The notes under the pieces are model-generated. The model was given only the letters and a program-made list of their open reading frames with translations, did not search any database and was not told the DNA's origin. From Triparma columacea (Eukaryota > Sar > Bolidophyceae > Parmales > Triparmaceae): 61,454 nt of DNA. Of the stretch, positions 21,846 to 33,944 are shown piece after piece. The stretch spans positions 2,002 to 63,455 of the forward strand of contig BRYA01000640.1 of NCBI GenBank assembly GCA_030267965.1. The letters are read 5' to 3'. Position 1 is the stretch's first letter; each line of letters begins with the position of its first letter. The translations under genes were made by a program, and so were the position numbers.

Positions 21846-23341
21846 ATGAGCTCTCCTAAAGCACCCTCCTTACTCCGTAATTACTCCTCAATATCATCCT
21901 GGGATAGTTACGCAAATAGAATAGCAAAGCACTCTTACTTAACCCTTCCAATCATCCTTGTTATCTCCTACCTTTTCCAGCTCGCTTACCCTTCATCGGA
22001 CGGGGACGACGATAAGACGCCCCTTCCATCCGACTACAGACCTCTGCATGACTGGCTTGGTTGGGTGTACTTCCTGTCATGGTCATTATCTTTCTATCCA
22101 CAGGTGAGAGTAGGGTAGGCAAAGGGGCGTCGACGGCCAGCTGCAGCTCGGCCGCCGCGGCGCGCGCGCCCAGCTCGCACTCGGAGAGCTGCTTCTTGGT
22201 CGCCGTCTGCACGCCGTGCACGGCCTCCTGCAGCTGCTTCTCGAAGGCGCGCTCCAAGGCGCGCAAGCGCTGCTCGGCGCGCGCCGCCTGATCCTCTCCC
22301 TCCCCTCTCATCCCCCCCCTCCCCCCCCTCCCCACCCTTCTTCCAGCTCCTCCTAAATATCCACAGAGGCACAACTCTAGGCCTCAGTCCCGACTACGCC
22401 CTCTACAACGTAGTAGGTTTCGCCTGCTACACAACCTTCACCCTCTCCCTCTTCTTCTCTTCTTCCATAATCACCTCCTACAAAAATCGTCACGCAGGTT
22501 CATCCCCCCTCGTTAGTAGTCAGGATGTCCTTTTCGCAATCCACGCTATAACACTCTCAGTGATAGGCCTTATGCAAGTCTCGTACTACGACGGTATAGG
22601 GATGAGGGGAAGGCAGACACCGAGCAGGAACTGCTTCGTTATATGCTGCTGTATCGTTAGGTGAGAGGGGTGACGTTGGATTCACCAAGACTCCTCTTCC
22701 ACCTCAAAGGGTCAATATATATATAGATCATCGCTTACCTCTCACGCCTGGTCTTCCCCTGGCTCACTACTCACCCCTCACATGTTCACCCTCCCACCCC
22801 CCTTTCCCGTTCCCTTAAACCCTCCAGTTTCGCCACCTGTTACCTAATCCTTATCGCTGCTCGTGGTTCCATGGGTAAATCCGTCGATCCCCCCCCCCCC
22901 TATTTAAGTTACCTCGATTACATTTACTCCCTTTCCTACGTGAAGATATTCATAACGTTAATAAAATACATCCCCCAAGCCCTAAGTAACGCTAAAAGGA
23001 GGAGCACTGAAGGGTGGAATGTTTGGAACGTTATACTCGATTTCTCAGGGGGTGTATTCTCCGTTAGTCAACTCGTTGGGGACTGTATAGCCAAGGACGA
23101 ATGGGGGGGTATTAAAGGGGATTTACCTAAATTAGGACTGGGGGTTATTAGTATGGCGTTTGATGTGGTTTTCTTAGTGCAGCATTACTTGCTTTACGGG
23201 GGTGGGGGGGGAGGTGAGGGGGGGGGTAGTAGGGAACATAGCTCGATTAGCAGCAAGGGGAGTGAGGGAGGAGGGGGAGAGGGAAATAGAAGAGGGGTTT
23301 ATAAGTACCAAACACTTGAGGGGGAGGCTGACCATATTTAG
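21846..23341 (+). CDS. CTNS: Cystinosin, lysosomal cystine/H+ symporter
   Basis: Exons 21846-22103, 22347-22660 and 22828-23341 give 361 residues, close to the human 367. Splice phases 0 and 2 match. Two PQ-loop repeats are clear: WVYFLSWSLSFYPQ (intron 1 cuts directly after this Gln) and YIPQALSNAKRRSTEGW with NVILDFSGGVFSVSQ. Between them are GLSPDYALYNVVGF and SSQDVLFAIHA, the characteristic NSNDVFFSLHA-like cystinosin motif; KLGLGVISMAFDVVFLVQHYLLY closes the last helices. These features separate it from other PQ-loop proteins. It should export cystine from lysosomes or vacuoles with protons. The human-type N-glycosylated lumenal domain is missing or very short, as in many protists. The C-terminal tail is Gly-rich and carries no obvious GYDQL lysosomal signal, though YQTL near the end is a YxxL-type candidate. 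Confidence 0.93.
22124..22295 (-). other. GC-rich antisense coding-like insert in cystinosin intron 1
   Basis: A sharply bounded patch, over 70% GC by eye, inside the 243-nt first intron. Read on the minus strand it is open and encodes about 56 residues of Ala/Arg/Glu/Leu coiled coil (pieces: RAEQRLRALERAFEKQLQEA, KKQLSECELGARAAAAEL) with strong G/C third positions. The surrounding intron is C-tract DNA and the flanking exons are AT-richer. It looks like a fragment of another gene captured in the intron, or a contaminating or chimeric piece. It is not needed for the cystinosin model. Confidence 0.55.
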
Positions 23342-23557
23342 AACATGCTGCTGGGCGGATTTATGTAAGGGTGTTTATTGAATAGATACTTTGTATAGGA
23401 CGCGCGTTTTCTTTACCCCAAACTTGTAAGTGCGTATAAAGAGAAAAAGACAACACCAGAAAATAGAAAAGAACTGGGCCTTGGCGTCCCTTCAGTTGCG
23501 GCCGAAATCTAATTTACCCACTCCCACCCCCCCCCCAACGTATCCTTATCTTGTATT

Positions 23558-24769
23558 CTAAATCCCCATGTCCTCCATAGTCTTTGCAGTTTTAACCACA
23601 TCAACGTTCCCCCCGCACAGCACGATTCCGATTTTCCGGAATTGCTCTTTTTCAAATTTCTCGTTAAACTCCTTCCCCTGTAGTACCGCAACCCCGACAC
23701 CTGCCGAGGGTTCGATAAGTACCTTCATCCTTTCCCATACTTGTTTGGTCGCTTTTAAGATGTCTATTTCCGAGACGGTTATAACCTCGTCAGCCAGGTC
23801 TCTAACGATTGGGTAAGTGTTAACCCCAAGCTCTGTTTTAAGTCCGTCCGCAACCGTGTTAACAGTCGTCTTAACACCGTCTACAACCGGGTGTCCAAGC
23901 ATCTCTTTACTCAACCAGCTTCTCCTAGCGTCGTCTGCAGCCTCGGGTTCCGCTAGAACAACCTTGCAATTAGGCCACCTAGATTTCAAGCTCATTATAT
24001 TCCCGCTAGCCAAACCCCCTCCACCTACGGGGATTATCACACAGTCAAGACACGACCCTGGGCCGCTAATACCCTCGATTTGAGACACCATCTCGACACC
24101 GACTGTACCCTGACCTGCGATTACACGAGTGTCTTCACTTGGGTGGATGAATTCTGCACACTCTGTAACCGCCATAACCTCCGAAGCCGTCCTCTCCCTT
24201 TCTGAAGGTTGGCATGGTATTACGGTAGCTTTGTAAGTGTGTTCAACGGCTGACCTTTTGGCGGTGGGTGCGTTTGTAGGCATAACTATCTTTGCTTGGA
24301 CGTTGTGTTTTAATGCAGCCAGGGCTAACGCTTGTGCGTGGTTACCTGAGGAGTGTGTTACTACCGTCAGGGGGGGGGAGGAATCACCGGTGGAGGAATC
24401 ACTTGGGGAGGATAGGAGGGAGAGGACAGCGTTGGTGGCACCACGGTACTTGAAGGAACCTGTTAATTGTAGGGCCTCGCACTGGGGTGTGGGATGTTTT
24501 GAGGAGGGAGGTTAGTTGTGGTAGTGGTAGTGGTAGTGATGATAGTGGTGATATCGTTGGTGGTCGTATTGTTAGTAAATGTGGACTAATTAGGTGTCGT
24601 GGCGTCGTGAGATACCTTTGCTTACCTTAAAATAAACATCCCTTGAAGTTAATTGATTAAAATAAGTAGATTGTAGCAATGGGGTACGTTTTACACTACC
24701 AACTATCCTTTCATAAGCATCATTGACATCATCTGGGCTGATGCAATATCCTTTCAAATTCATGGCCAT
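23558..24769 (-). CDS. SRR: Serine racemase / PLP-dependent serine-threonine dehydratase
   Basis: Two exons, 24769-24626 and 24481-23558 (355 residues, phase 0 junction). Exon 1 ends RDVYFK and exon 2 begins CEALQLTGSFKYRGA, which restores the fold-type II signature with the PLP lysine at about residue 59. Further landmarks: the Asn loop THSSGNHAQA, the phosphate-binding loop VGGGGLASG, ADGLKTELGVNTYPIVRDL, WERMKVLIEPSAGVGVA, and LCGGNVDV (cofactor nitrogen-contacting Ser/Gly region). Length and the absence of a C-terminal ACT-type regulatory domain point to serine racemase-type enzymes rather than biosynthetic IlvA. Expected reaction: L-serine to D-serine, and dehydration to pyruvate. The 144-nt intron holds a CACTAC-type simple repeat. 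An SSPSDSSTGDSSP insertion precedes the Asn loop. Racemase versus dehydratase preference cannot be read from sequence. Confidence 0.9.
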
Positions 24770-24992
24770 TTTTTAGCCTTGGGTTTCTAGCTGGGGGGAT
24801 CGGGGTAAAGCAATGCCTAAAATTTTGCCTCTGACTTCGCTAAAAAAGTTTATTTAACAGCTATATATCCGCAAATCCGGCGATCTGATTGGTTCCAAAG
24901 GGTGCCTATTTGCCTTTGCCTATAAAATTGCCTATTTCTCTGAAAACTTTTGCTATGAAACCCAAGAATACCTTTTTTGAAGATGAATCAAA
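24770..24992. other. Short intergenic, promoter side of serine racemase
   Basis: 223 bp between two minus-strand genes. It includes GATTGGTT (reverse CCAAT type) at about 24887. Nothing else seen. Confidence 0.3.
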
Positions 24993-26297
24993 TTATACGT
25001 GATGCGTAGAAATGTGTCTCTTGAGGTGGGATTCCTTCTTCGCCTTGAATTCACAACCCTCTTGCGGGCATGAATGCCATGTTACGCCAACATTGTGAAT
25101 ATCTGCGAGGTGCCTCTTGATGCTGCCTTTCTCCTTCGTCTTATATTCACAGCCCTCTTGCGGGCACGGATGCCATGTTACACCAATATTGTGAATATTA
25201 GCAAGGTGTTGCTTGATACTGCTTCTCTGCTTCGCCTTATATTCACACCCTTCTTGCGGGCATGTATGCCAAGTTACGCCAATGCTGTGAACATTAGCAA
25301 GGTGCTGCTTGATATCGCCTCTCATCTTCGCCTTATATTCACACCCTTCTTGCGGGCATGTATGCCATAATACGCCAATATCGTGAACATTAGCAAGGTG
25401 TTTCTTGATATCGCATCTCTGCTTCGACTTATAATCACACCCTTCTTGCGAGCATGGATGCCACGTTACGCCAATGTCATGAACGTTAGAAAGGTGTATC
25501 TTGATACCGCCTCTTTGCTTCGCCTTATATTCACACCCTTCTTGCGGGCATATATGCCAGGATACGCCAATATCGTGAACATTAGCAAGGTGTAACTTGA
25601 TATTGTCTCTCATCTTCGCCTTATATTCACAACCCTCTTGCGGGCATGAATGCCAGGTTACGCCGATATCGTGAATATTGGCAAGGTGGTTCTTGATACC
25701 GCCTCTTTGCTTCGTCCTATATTCACACTCTTCTTGTGGGCATGAATGCCAGGTTACGCCAATATCGTGAATGTCTGCAAGGTGTCTCTTGATTTTGGCT
25801 CTATCCTTCGCCTTATATTCACATCCCTCTTGCGGGCATGGAAGCCATATTGTGCTAATACCGTACTGAGACTTCCTTCCATACCCAGGCTCATATTCAT
25901 CATCATCATTTTCACCACCATCACCATCACCATCCCAAGATTCATCGTCCTCGTCATAGTCTTCTTCGCCATTGTCATAAGCGTATTCCATTCTCGTTTC
26001 TCTCTTTCTCTCCTTGCTCCTGCTGTTAGTCTTCCTTTCAGCAACAACCTCAACATCCTCATCCTCATCACATGGTTGGCAAACAAGCGATTCATCCCGC
26101 CGTACCACATCCTCCTCTTTAACAAATACCTCGCTTCGCGATTCATCCTTATTCCCTCCTTGAAAGTCAGGAAGGATACCATTGTCCTCCGATCCATCTT
26201 CTTCCACCTTGCATCCTTCTACTTTGGCGACCCTAGGCGCGCGTGTATTATCGTGCGACTGACTGAAATCTAGACAATGCGCCGGCACTGTCGACAT
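24993..26297 (-). CDS. C2H2 zinc-finger protein with nine regular fingers
   Basis: 434 residues from ATG at 26297; upstream in-frame codons lack ATG. Residues 1-150 are acidic and disordered, with a basic TNSRSKERKRE patch that may be a nuclear signal. Residues about 150-434 hold nine fingers of form C-x4-C-x12-H-x4-H, all with the frame CPQEGCEYKAK...IKxHLAxIHxIGVTWH. The period is a strict 32 residues (96 bp), unlike classic TGEKP-linked fingers (28 residues). The regularity suggests expansion by duplication. DNA or RNA binding is likely, target unknown. It is paralogous to the gene at 32952: both share FQGGN, CQPCDEDExVEVVAExKTNS and the finger frame. It is divergent from the TANGO6-like gene, with about 280 bp between the starts. 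Confidence 0.88.
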   Translation of the reverse strand: MSTVPAHCLDFSQSHDNTRAPRVAKVEGCKVEEDGSEDNGILPDFQGGNKDESRSEVFVKEEDVVRRDESLVCQPCDEDEDVEVVAERKTNSRSKERKRETRMEYAYDNGEEDYDEDDESWDGDGDGGENDDDEYEPGYGRKSQYGISTIWLPCPQEGCEYKAKDRAKIKRHLADIHDIGVTWHSCPQEECEYRTKQRGGIKNHLANIHDIGVTWHSCPQEGCEYKAKMRDNIKLHLANVHDIGVSWHICPQEGCEYKAKQRGGIKIHLSNVHDIGVTWHPCSQEGCDYKSKQRCDIKKHLANVHDIGVLWHTCPQEGCEYKAKMRGDIKQHLANVHSIGVTWHTCPQEGCEYKAKQRSSIKQHLANIHNIGVTWHPCPQEGCEYKTKEKGSIKRHLADIHNVGVTWHSCPQEGCEFKAKKESHLKRHISTHHV

Positions 26298-26576
26298 GGA
26301 CTCTTTTCTTATTGGTATAGGGTAGTAATGGACTGTAAATGGTATAACCACTTCTTCCCCTTTTTTTCATCCTCTTTTTGTCCACATTTTGTATTCAATT
26401 TTCAAAGCGATTTCGAAACATTACGACGTTATTACAACACTGACCGAACTCTACTTATATATATTAGCTTGACATTAGTAATTCATTCCGATATCTTCGT
26501 CATAAAGCTCAATTCAAGCAACTACACGACAACCCTCGTCGATCACACACCTTCTACCTCTTCTATCACTAATACA

Positions 26577-29500
26577 ATGACGTCAAAAACAACATCAAAA
26601 ACGCCAGATTATACATCCGCAATGATAGCTATAACATCCTACATCTCAGAAGTATCACAGTCCAAAAACAACACATCTCAAACCTACAGCTACATCCCCT
26701 CCCCTCCCTCCCCTCACCTTTCAACTCTCCAGCTAAACGCTTCAACACTCCTTCCCTTACTTTCAACCTTAACCAGAGCCTACGCTTCCCTAGATTCCCT
26801 CCCATCTCCACCCTCTCCCCCCCCCTCATCATCCTCTAAACCTCCCCCTCCTCCTCCTGGTATGTTGAGTCTCGTACACCTCATGGACGTAGCTTGTCTG
26901 TTAACGCTCATCCACTACCGTATTGTTCTACCCGCCGTTACTATATCTGAGCATTACTTACGTACCAAGTCCAAGGACGAGGATGTTAATGTACAAACTG
27001 ACGTCCAGGACGGTGCCTCGAGTGCTGTGAAAAAATCTGACAACGATGGCCGTTTCAAGTCAACGTACTCTACACCTACTAGCAAACACGTCCTCCAGAG
27101 GCTTGGTATAAGTTTAATCACCGATTTAACCTCCGCTAGGGGTAACATAAACAACGCTCTATCCCTCTCTCCTCCCTCCACTCCCTCAAAATCATTAAAA
27201 TCTGGAGGGCTCTCATCTTCAATTCCTTCCGTAGTAATTGAAAATGCGCTAATATCAACGTTAGAGTCAACGTTGAAGGCGGTAAAATCCTTCCTATCTC
27301 TCCCTCGTTTTTGTGGCGTATTTCAGGCTTCTTTGAGTAACCTTATTATACACGCACAAGCGTGTAAAAGAGCACTAACAAAACCAACAAGAGAATGTGA
27401 AGGGGATGAGGGGGAGATTACAAACGAGTTACTGCTCTATACACATACCTCAACTACAACAACACAAACGTCAAGAACCGCGTCATGCACCGTTGGTATA
27501 TTCACGGCATTACGTCTTGGTGATTGCGAAAACTCAATCAAGTCTACCATGTCCGATTTTCTAACCACTTTATGTTGCGAGGATTTACCCGGTGTCCTTG
27601 TCGGGTATTTGGGGGGAAATAAGGACGAGGATAAGGTGTTTGTTATGATTGGTAGATTAGGAAGAGCGTTAGTAAAAGGATTAACGTGTAGTCAAGTCGG
27701 GGAGTGTGGGTTGAATAGAGTTAACAAGCAGGTCTCAGATGGTATGTTAAAGGATGGTATGAGTATAACCATGGTTGGTAGAGAGCTTTACGAAGCTGGG
27801 GTAGGGGATGGATTTAAAGAGGGAATAAGAAAGGTTGGGATTGAGAAAAGAGTTAAAGCAGGGATTAGATGCGGGAGGAGAACGAGGGAGATTGTCTTTG
27901 AGGTTGAGTTCGTGGTGGATATTATTAGGAAGGCTAAGGGGGGGGGGGAGGATAGTAAATGGGGGAAGGTTGGGTTAGGTGTTATGGCTGAAGAGGGTGA
28001 GGACGATTGGGTTAACGAACGCTTCGTACAAGCGGTTGGTAAAATCGCAGAACAGGACATCCTAGCATCCGCAGGGGGGGGGGATGGAGCAGATGTAGGG
28101 ATCGGGGAAGCCGTGGGAATACTTACGGAACTTTTAAGGGGGTGTAAGGGATGGAGCACGAGCGGACTTGTTAGGTACTGCATAGCCACAGGCGTCGTTT
28201 CGGGCGGAGGGGGGAGGAAGGGGGGGAGGGGTGGAGGGGGTATCGTCAATGTTCTATTAATGGGCGGCGGCGATAGGGAAGATGGGGGGGGGGAACAAGG
28301 GGAGGAGGGGGACGGGTGGAAGAGAATCGCGGCCCTTGCACTACTCGAGAACGTCATGGATAAAAGCGACGTCGAAGACATCTTAGGGGACGGAAAAGAC
28401 ATCTTAAGCGTACTCGGGACGGTCATAAACTGCGGGGGAGAGGAGGAGGAGGAGGGGGAGGGGGAGGAGGAGGGGACGCTTACGAAGATTGCACTAACCC
28501 TACTACTGGCCATACTTGAGCTAGGATCGAAGGAAAGGAAGGAGGACGAGGAGGTGGAAATTGAAGCGTTAAGGGGGGGCCTCGACAGACTGCTCAAGGT
28601 GGGGGAGGGGGAGGTTAGGGAACTTGCTAGGGTTTGCATTGAAGGGATTGAGGAGAGGTCGGGTGGGGAGGGGAAGGGTAAGGAGGATGAAGAGGGGGGA
28701 TTGGTAGGGGAAAGGAAAATGACGGTAAGGGAGAGGGTAAAGGAAGCGGGGGGGGAACTTAAGAGCAAGGAAGCGGCTATCAGGGCTATTGGGGTACGGA
28801 AGGTTAGGGGGATCGTTAGGGAACTAGTGGAGGATGGAGATAGGAGGAGGAGGGGTAGGGGTAGGGTTGCGGGTATTGAAGTTGTCGGAGAGGCTGAAGA
28901 TAAGGTCGGGCAGTCGGGGGACGACGATGCCCTAGTAAACTTGGGCTTGGTTACTCAGGTGCTCCTCAGGCAGATGTCAGACGCCGAGTCGTACGTTTAC
29001 CTGGGGGCCGTGCAGGGGATGGTTGACGTATGCGACGTGGAACCGGAATTCGGGTTCGGGGTCCTGGCGAATGTTGTAGGGAGAGGGAAGGTTGAGATTG
29101 AGGGTGAGGTTATCCTGGCGGATGCCGCGACTAGGGTAAAGGCAGCAGAGGCGATAGGGATGGCAGCGAGGAAAAGGGAAGAGGGGGGGATTAAGTTTGA
29201 GGTCCTTAGGGATGCTGTGGAGGTTATTGGGGAGGTTTTTAAGGAGTGGGGTAGCGGTAGGGGGGAGGCGGGGAGGGAGGAAAGGAGGATGATTGACAAG
29301 GGGACGAGGGGGTGGTTCGAGAAGGGGAGGAAAAACGAGGCGGACGGGGAAGAGGTGAGCGAAGAGTGGCGAAGCGAAGCGAGTCCGTGCAAGGTTTTCT
29401 CTCGTATCCCCGTTCTGCCCACCTGTTTGCCAACACCCCCCTCCCCTGTCTCTCTCACTTCAGGACGAGGATACATCCTGGTCAGAAATGTCAGTCCGTC

Positions 29501-30102
29501 TCCAAACCTCCGGTCCCATCTACGGTACCGAGGAGTCCTCCATGCCCGTCGCTTCCGCCTTAATGTTGTTCTCATCGTTCGCATCCACCTTAGGTACGAA
29601 GGCCGTCACTAAGTTCATAGGTGGGTGGGTTACACTAGCGACTGACACACTTAGAGGACAGAAGAGTAGGACGGTTAGAAGGGCAGCTGGGATGCTTGCG
29701 GAGGGGGTGCTTTTGAGGGGGTTGAGGGACCTTGAGAATGGGGACGTTGAGACTTTGAGAGAGATTGAGGGGGGGGGGAAAGGGAGGAGACTCATTGAGG
29801 CGATTAAAACGGGGGCGGAAAAAGGGGGGTGGGGGGGAGGTAAGGAGAGGGGACTGGGGGAGGGGGGAGAGGGGAGAGACGAGGGGGTTAAAGTTAGGTG
29901 TGAAGACGCCGTTAAGGTATGGGAGGAGATTGAGAGATTGGGAGGGTGGGGACTGGTGGGGGAGGGGGGAAGGAAGGAGGAGAGGTGGGTGGGGATGGTT
30001 AGGGATATGGTAGGAGAGGGAAGGGGGGGGGAGGGAGTCAAGATGGAAGTCGAATTTGAACAACTTGGATTGAAAGAGGTAGGGAGTAGGAAGAGGGGGT
30101 GA
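26577..30102 (+). CDS. TANGO6/RTP1-like HEAT-repeat protein
   Basis: Exons 26577-29354 and 29464-30102, about 1138 residues (phase 0; donor GTGAGC, acceptor CTTCAG). The first ATG after an AT-rich leader is used; the frame is open further upstream without a better start. The protein is helical and repeat-like. The C-terminal third has LLRQMSDAESYVYLGAVQGM followed by an acidic VDVCDVEPE segment (residues about 797-825), which resembles the RTP1 C-terminal region 1 ('DSYVYLNAIKGL..LADxYPE'). RTVRRAAGMLAEGVLLRGL in exon 2 resembles region 2. RTP1/TANGO6 helps assemble and import RNA polymerase II and affects secretion. Poly-Gly/Glu stretches inflate the middle. The assignment rests on two short blocks, so it is moderate. 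Confidence 0.65.
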
Positions 30103-30178
30103 GGAAGGGGAAAGAAATGAAAGGGTTTTTAAGCCGGTTTTGTTGTGTGTTTGAAAACAAGAATCAATCTCCTGCCTA

Positions 30179-31380
<1,202 letters not shown>

Positions 31381-31543
31381 GTGAAAACTTTTGAGGAAGG
31401 ACTTTGGAAATTGGACTTTGGTCCGACTTTGTGGAGAAATTATAATTGTTCATTCTCACGCTGATCGCTAAAAAATAAGCAATTTGATGTACATCGAATT
31501 ATGAAAAATTGCTTATTGCCGCCGCATTAATGTTTTGTTTCGT

Positions 31544-32743
31544 TCACTTCTTCTTACCCCTACCATTCTTGCCCTTCTTCCCCTTCTTGCCATTCTTCCC
31601 CGTCCCACCTGCTCCTTCCGCTACTCCCACCACCGTTGCTCCCGCTGCCGCTCCCTTCCCTGTCTTACGCCTCCCCTTGACCATTGCCTCACTCTCCCCC
31701 TTCTCGTTCAGCGGTCCCGTGCATAGCACCTTGTGCTTCTTCCAGTGCTTGACCTGGCACTCCCTTGAGCAGTAGGCGACGTTGCGACAGGGACACATTA
31801 GGAGCTTGTCACGCTCCTTGGCGGTTAGAGCCTCGCAAATGAAGCAGCAGAAGGGACGGCCTTGAAGGTAATGTTTCGTGATGTTGGCGATTGTAGGATC
31901 TTTGATATGATGGTATAAATTGAATTTGTCTCGAACTACGTCGGAATCGGGCTTTCCGAGATGAAGAAATGTTACGAACATCTTTATTGCGACATCTCTA
32001 CTAAGAAAAGGTTGTTCTCCTTTGCACGCCTGGAGGCAATAGCCAAACACATCATACACGTCGTTGATGGTTGGAATAGCACCGCGCGTGAGAAACAGCC
32101 GGAACATGTCGTGTGCTCCATAACTCAAAGTAAAAGTAAGTGGTGAAATAACTTCTCCATCAGGGTCAACCATTATCTTGTTCACATTTGCTCCATGATC
32201 GAGAAGTGCTATGGCCTGATGAATGTGCCCCACAATAGCAGCATGCACCAAAAGGTTGGTAAAGTCTTCCACCAACCCTTCGACTCGGAGGTCCATATTA
32301 GGATCAAGTCCATGTTCTAAGAGCAATCTCAAGATTGTTGAATTGTCACTATTCTTCATTGATATTTGTGCGGCCAAGTACATGGCTTCCTTGTTGTCGA
32401 AACCGGCCTCTAAGGTAAGCTTGACCATCTCAACATTATCGTGAAGCGAGGCTCTCGTGAGGACTGAAGCAACCGTCCATTTCCCTTCAACTTGCTTTCT
32501 ATGAACACCTAACAAAACCTCAGGACCATGTTCCTTGGCATACCCCTTGATGCGATCCCAGTCTTGCTCACGAGCCCAGTTTATGCACAACTGCTGACCG
32601 TCTGTCAAATCGTCCCAACTAGATACTGTCACATTTGTGGTCTCTGATGAATTGTGTGACAATTGTACCTCTGATTGAGATTCAAACATATAATCTAAAT
32701 CATCTAGTATTATGTTCCGATCCGATTCTGATTGAGATTCCAT
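31544..32743 (-). CDS. Ankyrin-like repeat protein with MYND zinc finger
   Basis: 399 residues, single exon, ATG at 32743. Residues about 40-290 contain degenerate ankyrin-like helices (e.g. LTRASLHDNVEMVKLTLEAG, LLLEHGLDPN, LLDHGANVNK). Residues about 304-346 form a MYND finger: CFIC, then LMCPC, VAYCSREC, VKHWKKHKVLC. The C-terminus is a Gly/Lys-rich tail (GKKGKKGKNGRGKKK). MYND fingers bind short proline-containing peptides, and this ankyrin+MYND plan is common in algae, probably as an adaptor. Client unknown. Confidence 0.85.
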   Translation of the reverse strand: MESQSESDRNIILDDLDYMFESQSEVQLSHNSSETTNVTVSSWDDLTDGQQLCINWAREQDWDRIKGYAKEHGPEVLLGVHRKQVEGKWTVASVLTRASLHDNVEMVKLTLEAGFDNKEAMYLAAQISMKNSDNSTILRLLLEHGLDPNMDLRVEGLVEDFTNLLVHAAIVGHIHQAIALLDHGANVNKIMVDPDGEVISPLTFTLSYGAHDMFRLFLTRGAIPTINDVYDVFGYCLQACKGEQPFLSRDVAIKMFVTFLHLGKPDSDVVRDKFNLYHHIKDPTIANITKHYLQGRPFCCFICEALTAKERDKLLMCPCRNVAYCSRECQVKHWKKHKVLCTGPLNEKGESEAMVKGRRKTGKGAAAGATVVGVAEGAGGTGKNGKKGKKGKNGRGKKK

Positions 32744-32951
32744 TTTTGAGCGAACCTATCCCAAGTGTAAGTTTATAGCGGCAAATTACGATGTGAAACT
32801 TATCAAAAAAGTCTTGGAAGTGCTCGACGTTGGCAGAACTATCGTGCAGGTGGTAATATTGGAGTCCAACCAAAAGTATCAAAATGGTTATTTGTGTTTG
32901 TCCTCAAAAATTTGGAGATTTACTGGACAAATCCGATAAATACAAGAGTTC

Positions 32952-33944
32952 ATGTCGCATAAGCCGGTGACGTCTAGGAAGTTGAGGTCGCATATCGACA
33001 AAAATGCGCCTAATACCTCCTCAATAGATGAATTCAAGGCTGAAGAATTTCCATCTTCGGACCTTGGTATCCTTGCTGAGTTTCAAGGAGGGAACGAGAG
33101 TACATCGACAGCGGGTGGTGTCCAAGGATTGGGTAGCGATGCGCCTAATACAACCTCTTCAACAGATGAATCCAAGGCGGAAGAATTTGTCTCTTCTGCG
33201 GACTTCCTTGGTATCCTTGCTGAGTTTCAAGGAGGGAACGAGAGTACATCGACAGCAGGTGGTGTCGAAGGATTGATTAGTGATCAGATTTTTTGCCAAC
33301 CATGTGATGAGGATGAGAATGTGGAGGTTGTAGCTGAAGGGAAGACCAACAGCAGGAGCAAGAAGCGAAAGAGAGGAATGACGATGGAATACTACAATGA
33401 CGACGGCGACGATAATGATGAGAACGTTGACACTTTGGATGGTGATGGTAATGGTGTGACCTGGCACTACTGTAAGGACTGTGACTACAAAGCGAAGCGA
33501 AAAGACCATCTCAACAAGCATCGCGCAGCTATCCACAATGAAAACGTGACCTGGCACTACTGTAAGGACTGCGACTACAAAGCGAAGAGACTAAGCCATC
33601 TCAAGACGCATCGCGCATCCATCCACAATAAAGATGTGACCTGGTACCCCTGTAAGGACTGTGACTACAAAGCGAAGCAAAAAGGCACTCTCAAGACGCA
33701 TCGCGCAGCTATCCACAACAACAACGTGACCTGGCACAAATGTGAGGACTGCGACTACAAAGCGAAGCGAAAAGACTTGCTCAAGAAGCATCGCGCAGCT
33801 ACACATAAAGTAACTTGGTATACATGCCCACAACATGGGTGCGGATTTAAGGCGAAGGAAAGAAGCAGCATGAAGAAGCACGTTTATAGTCATCAGGAAG
33901 GTGGAGCATCACAACATGACCTGGGCGACGTGTTCCTACCATGA
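32952..33944 (+). CDS. C2H2 zinc-finger protein, paralogue with five fingers
   Basis: 330 residues. The N-terminal acidic part contains an internal duplication (DESKAEEF..GILAEFQGGNESTSTAGGV, present twice) and then the FCQPCDEDENVEVVAEGKTN block shared with the gene at 24993. Four fingers of form C-x2-C-x12-H-x4-H (YCKDCDYKAKRKDHLNKH) and one of the C-x4-C form (CPQHGCGFKAKERSSMKKH) follow. The mixed spacing shows that the two finger types can interchange within the family. The stop at 33942 follows a short unrelated tail (SQHDLGDVFLP); see the remnant just downstream. Confidence 0.85.
   Translation: MSHKPVTSRKLRSHIDKNAPNTSSIDEFKAEEFPSSDLGILAEFQGGNESTSTAGGVQGLGSDAPNTTSSTDESKAEEFVSSADFLGILAEFQGGNESTSTAGGVEGLISDQIFCQPCDEDENVEVVAEGKTNSRSKKRKRGMTMEYYNDDGDDNDENVDTLDGDGNGVTWHYCKDCDYKAKRKDHLNKHRAAIHNENVTWHYCKDCDYKAKRLSHLKTHRASIHNKDVTWYPCKDCDYKAKQKGTLKTHRAAIHNNNVTWHKCEDCDYKAKRKDLLKKHRAATHKVTWYTCPQHGCGFKAKERSSMKKHVYSHQEGGASQHDLGDVFLP

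Noticed and set aside
27788..28768. 326-residue open frame antisense to the TANGO6-like gene
   Set aside because: Ser/Pro/Leu-rich shadow produced by the purine-rich (GGG/GAG) codons of the real gene on the plus strand.
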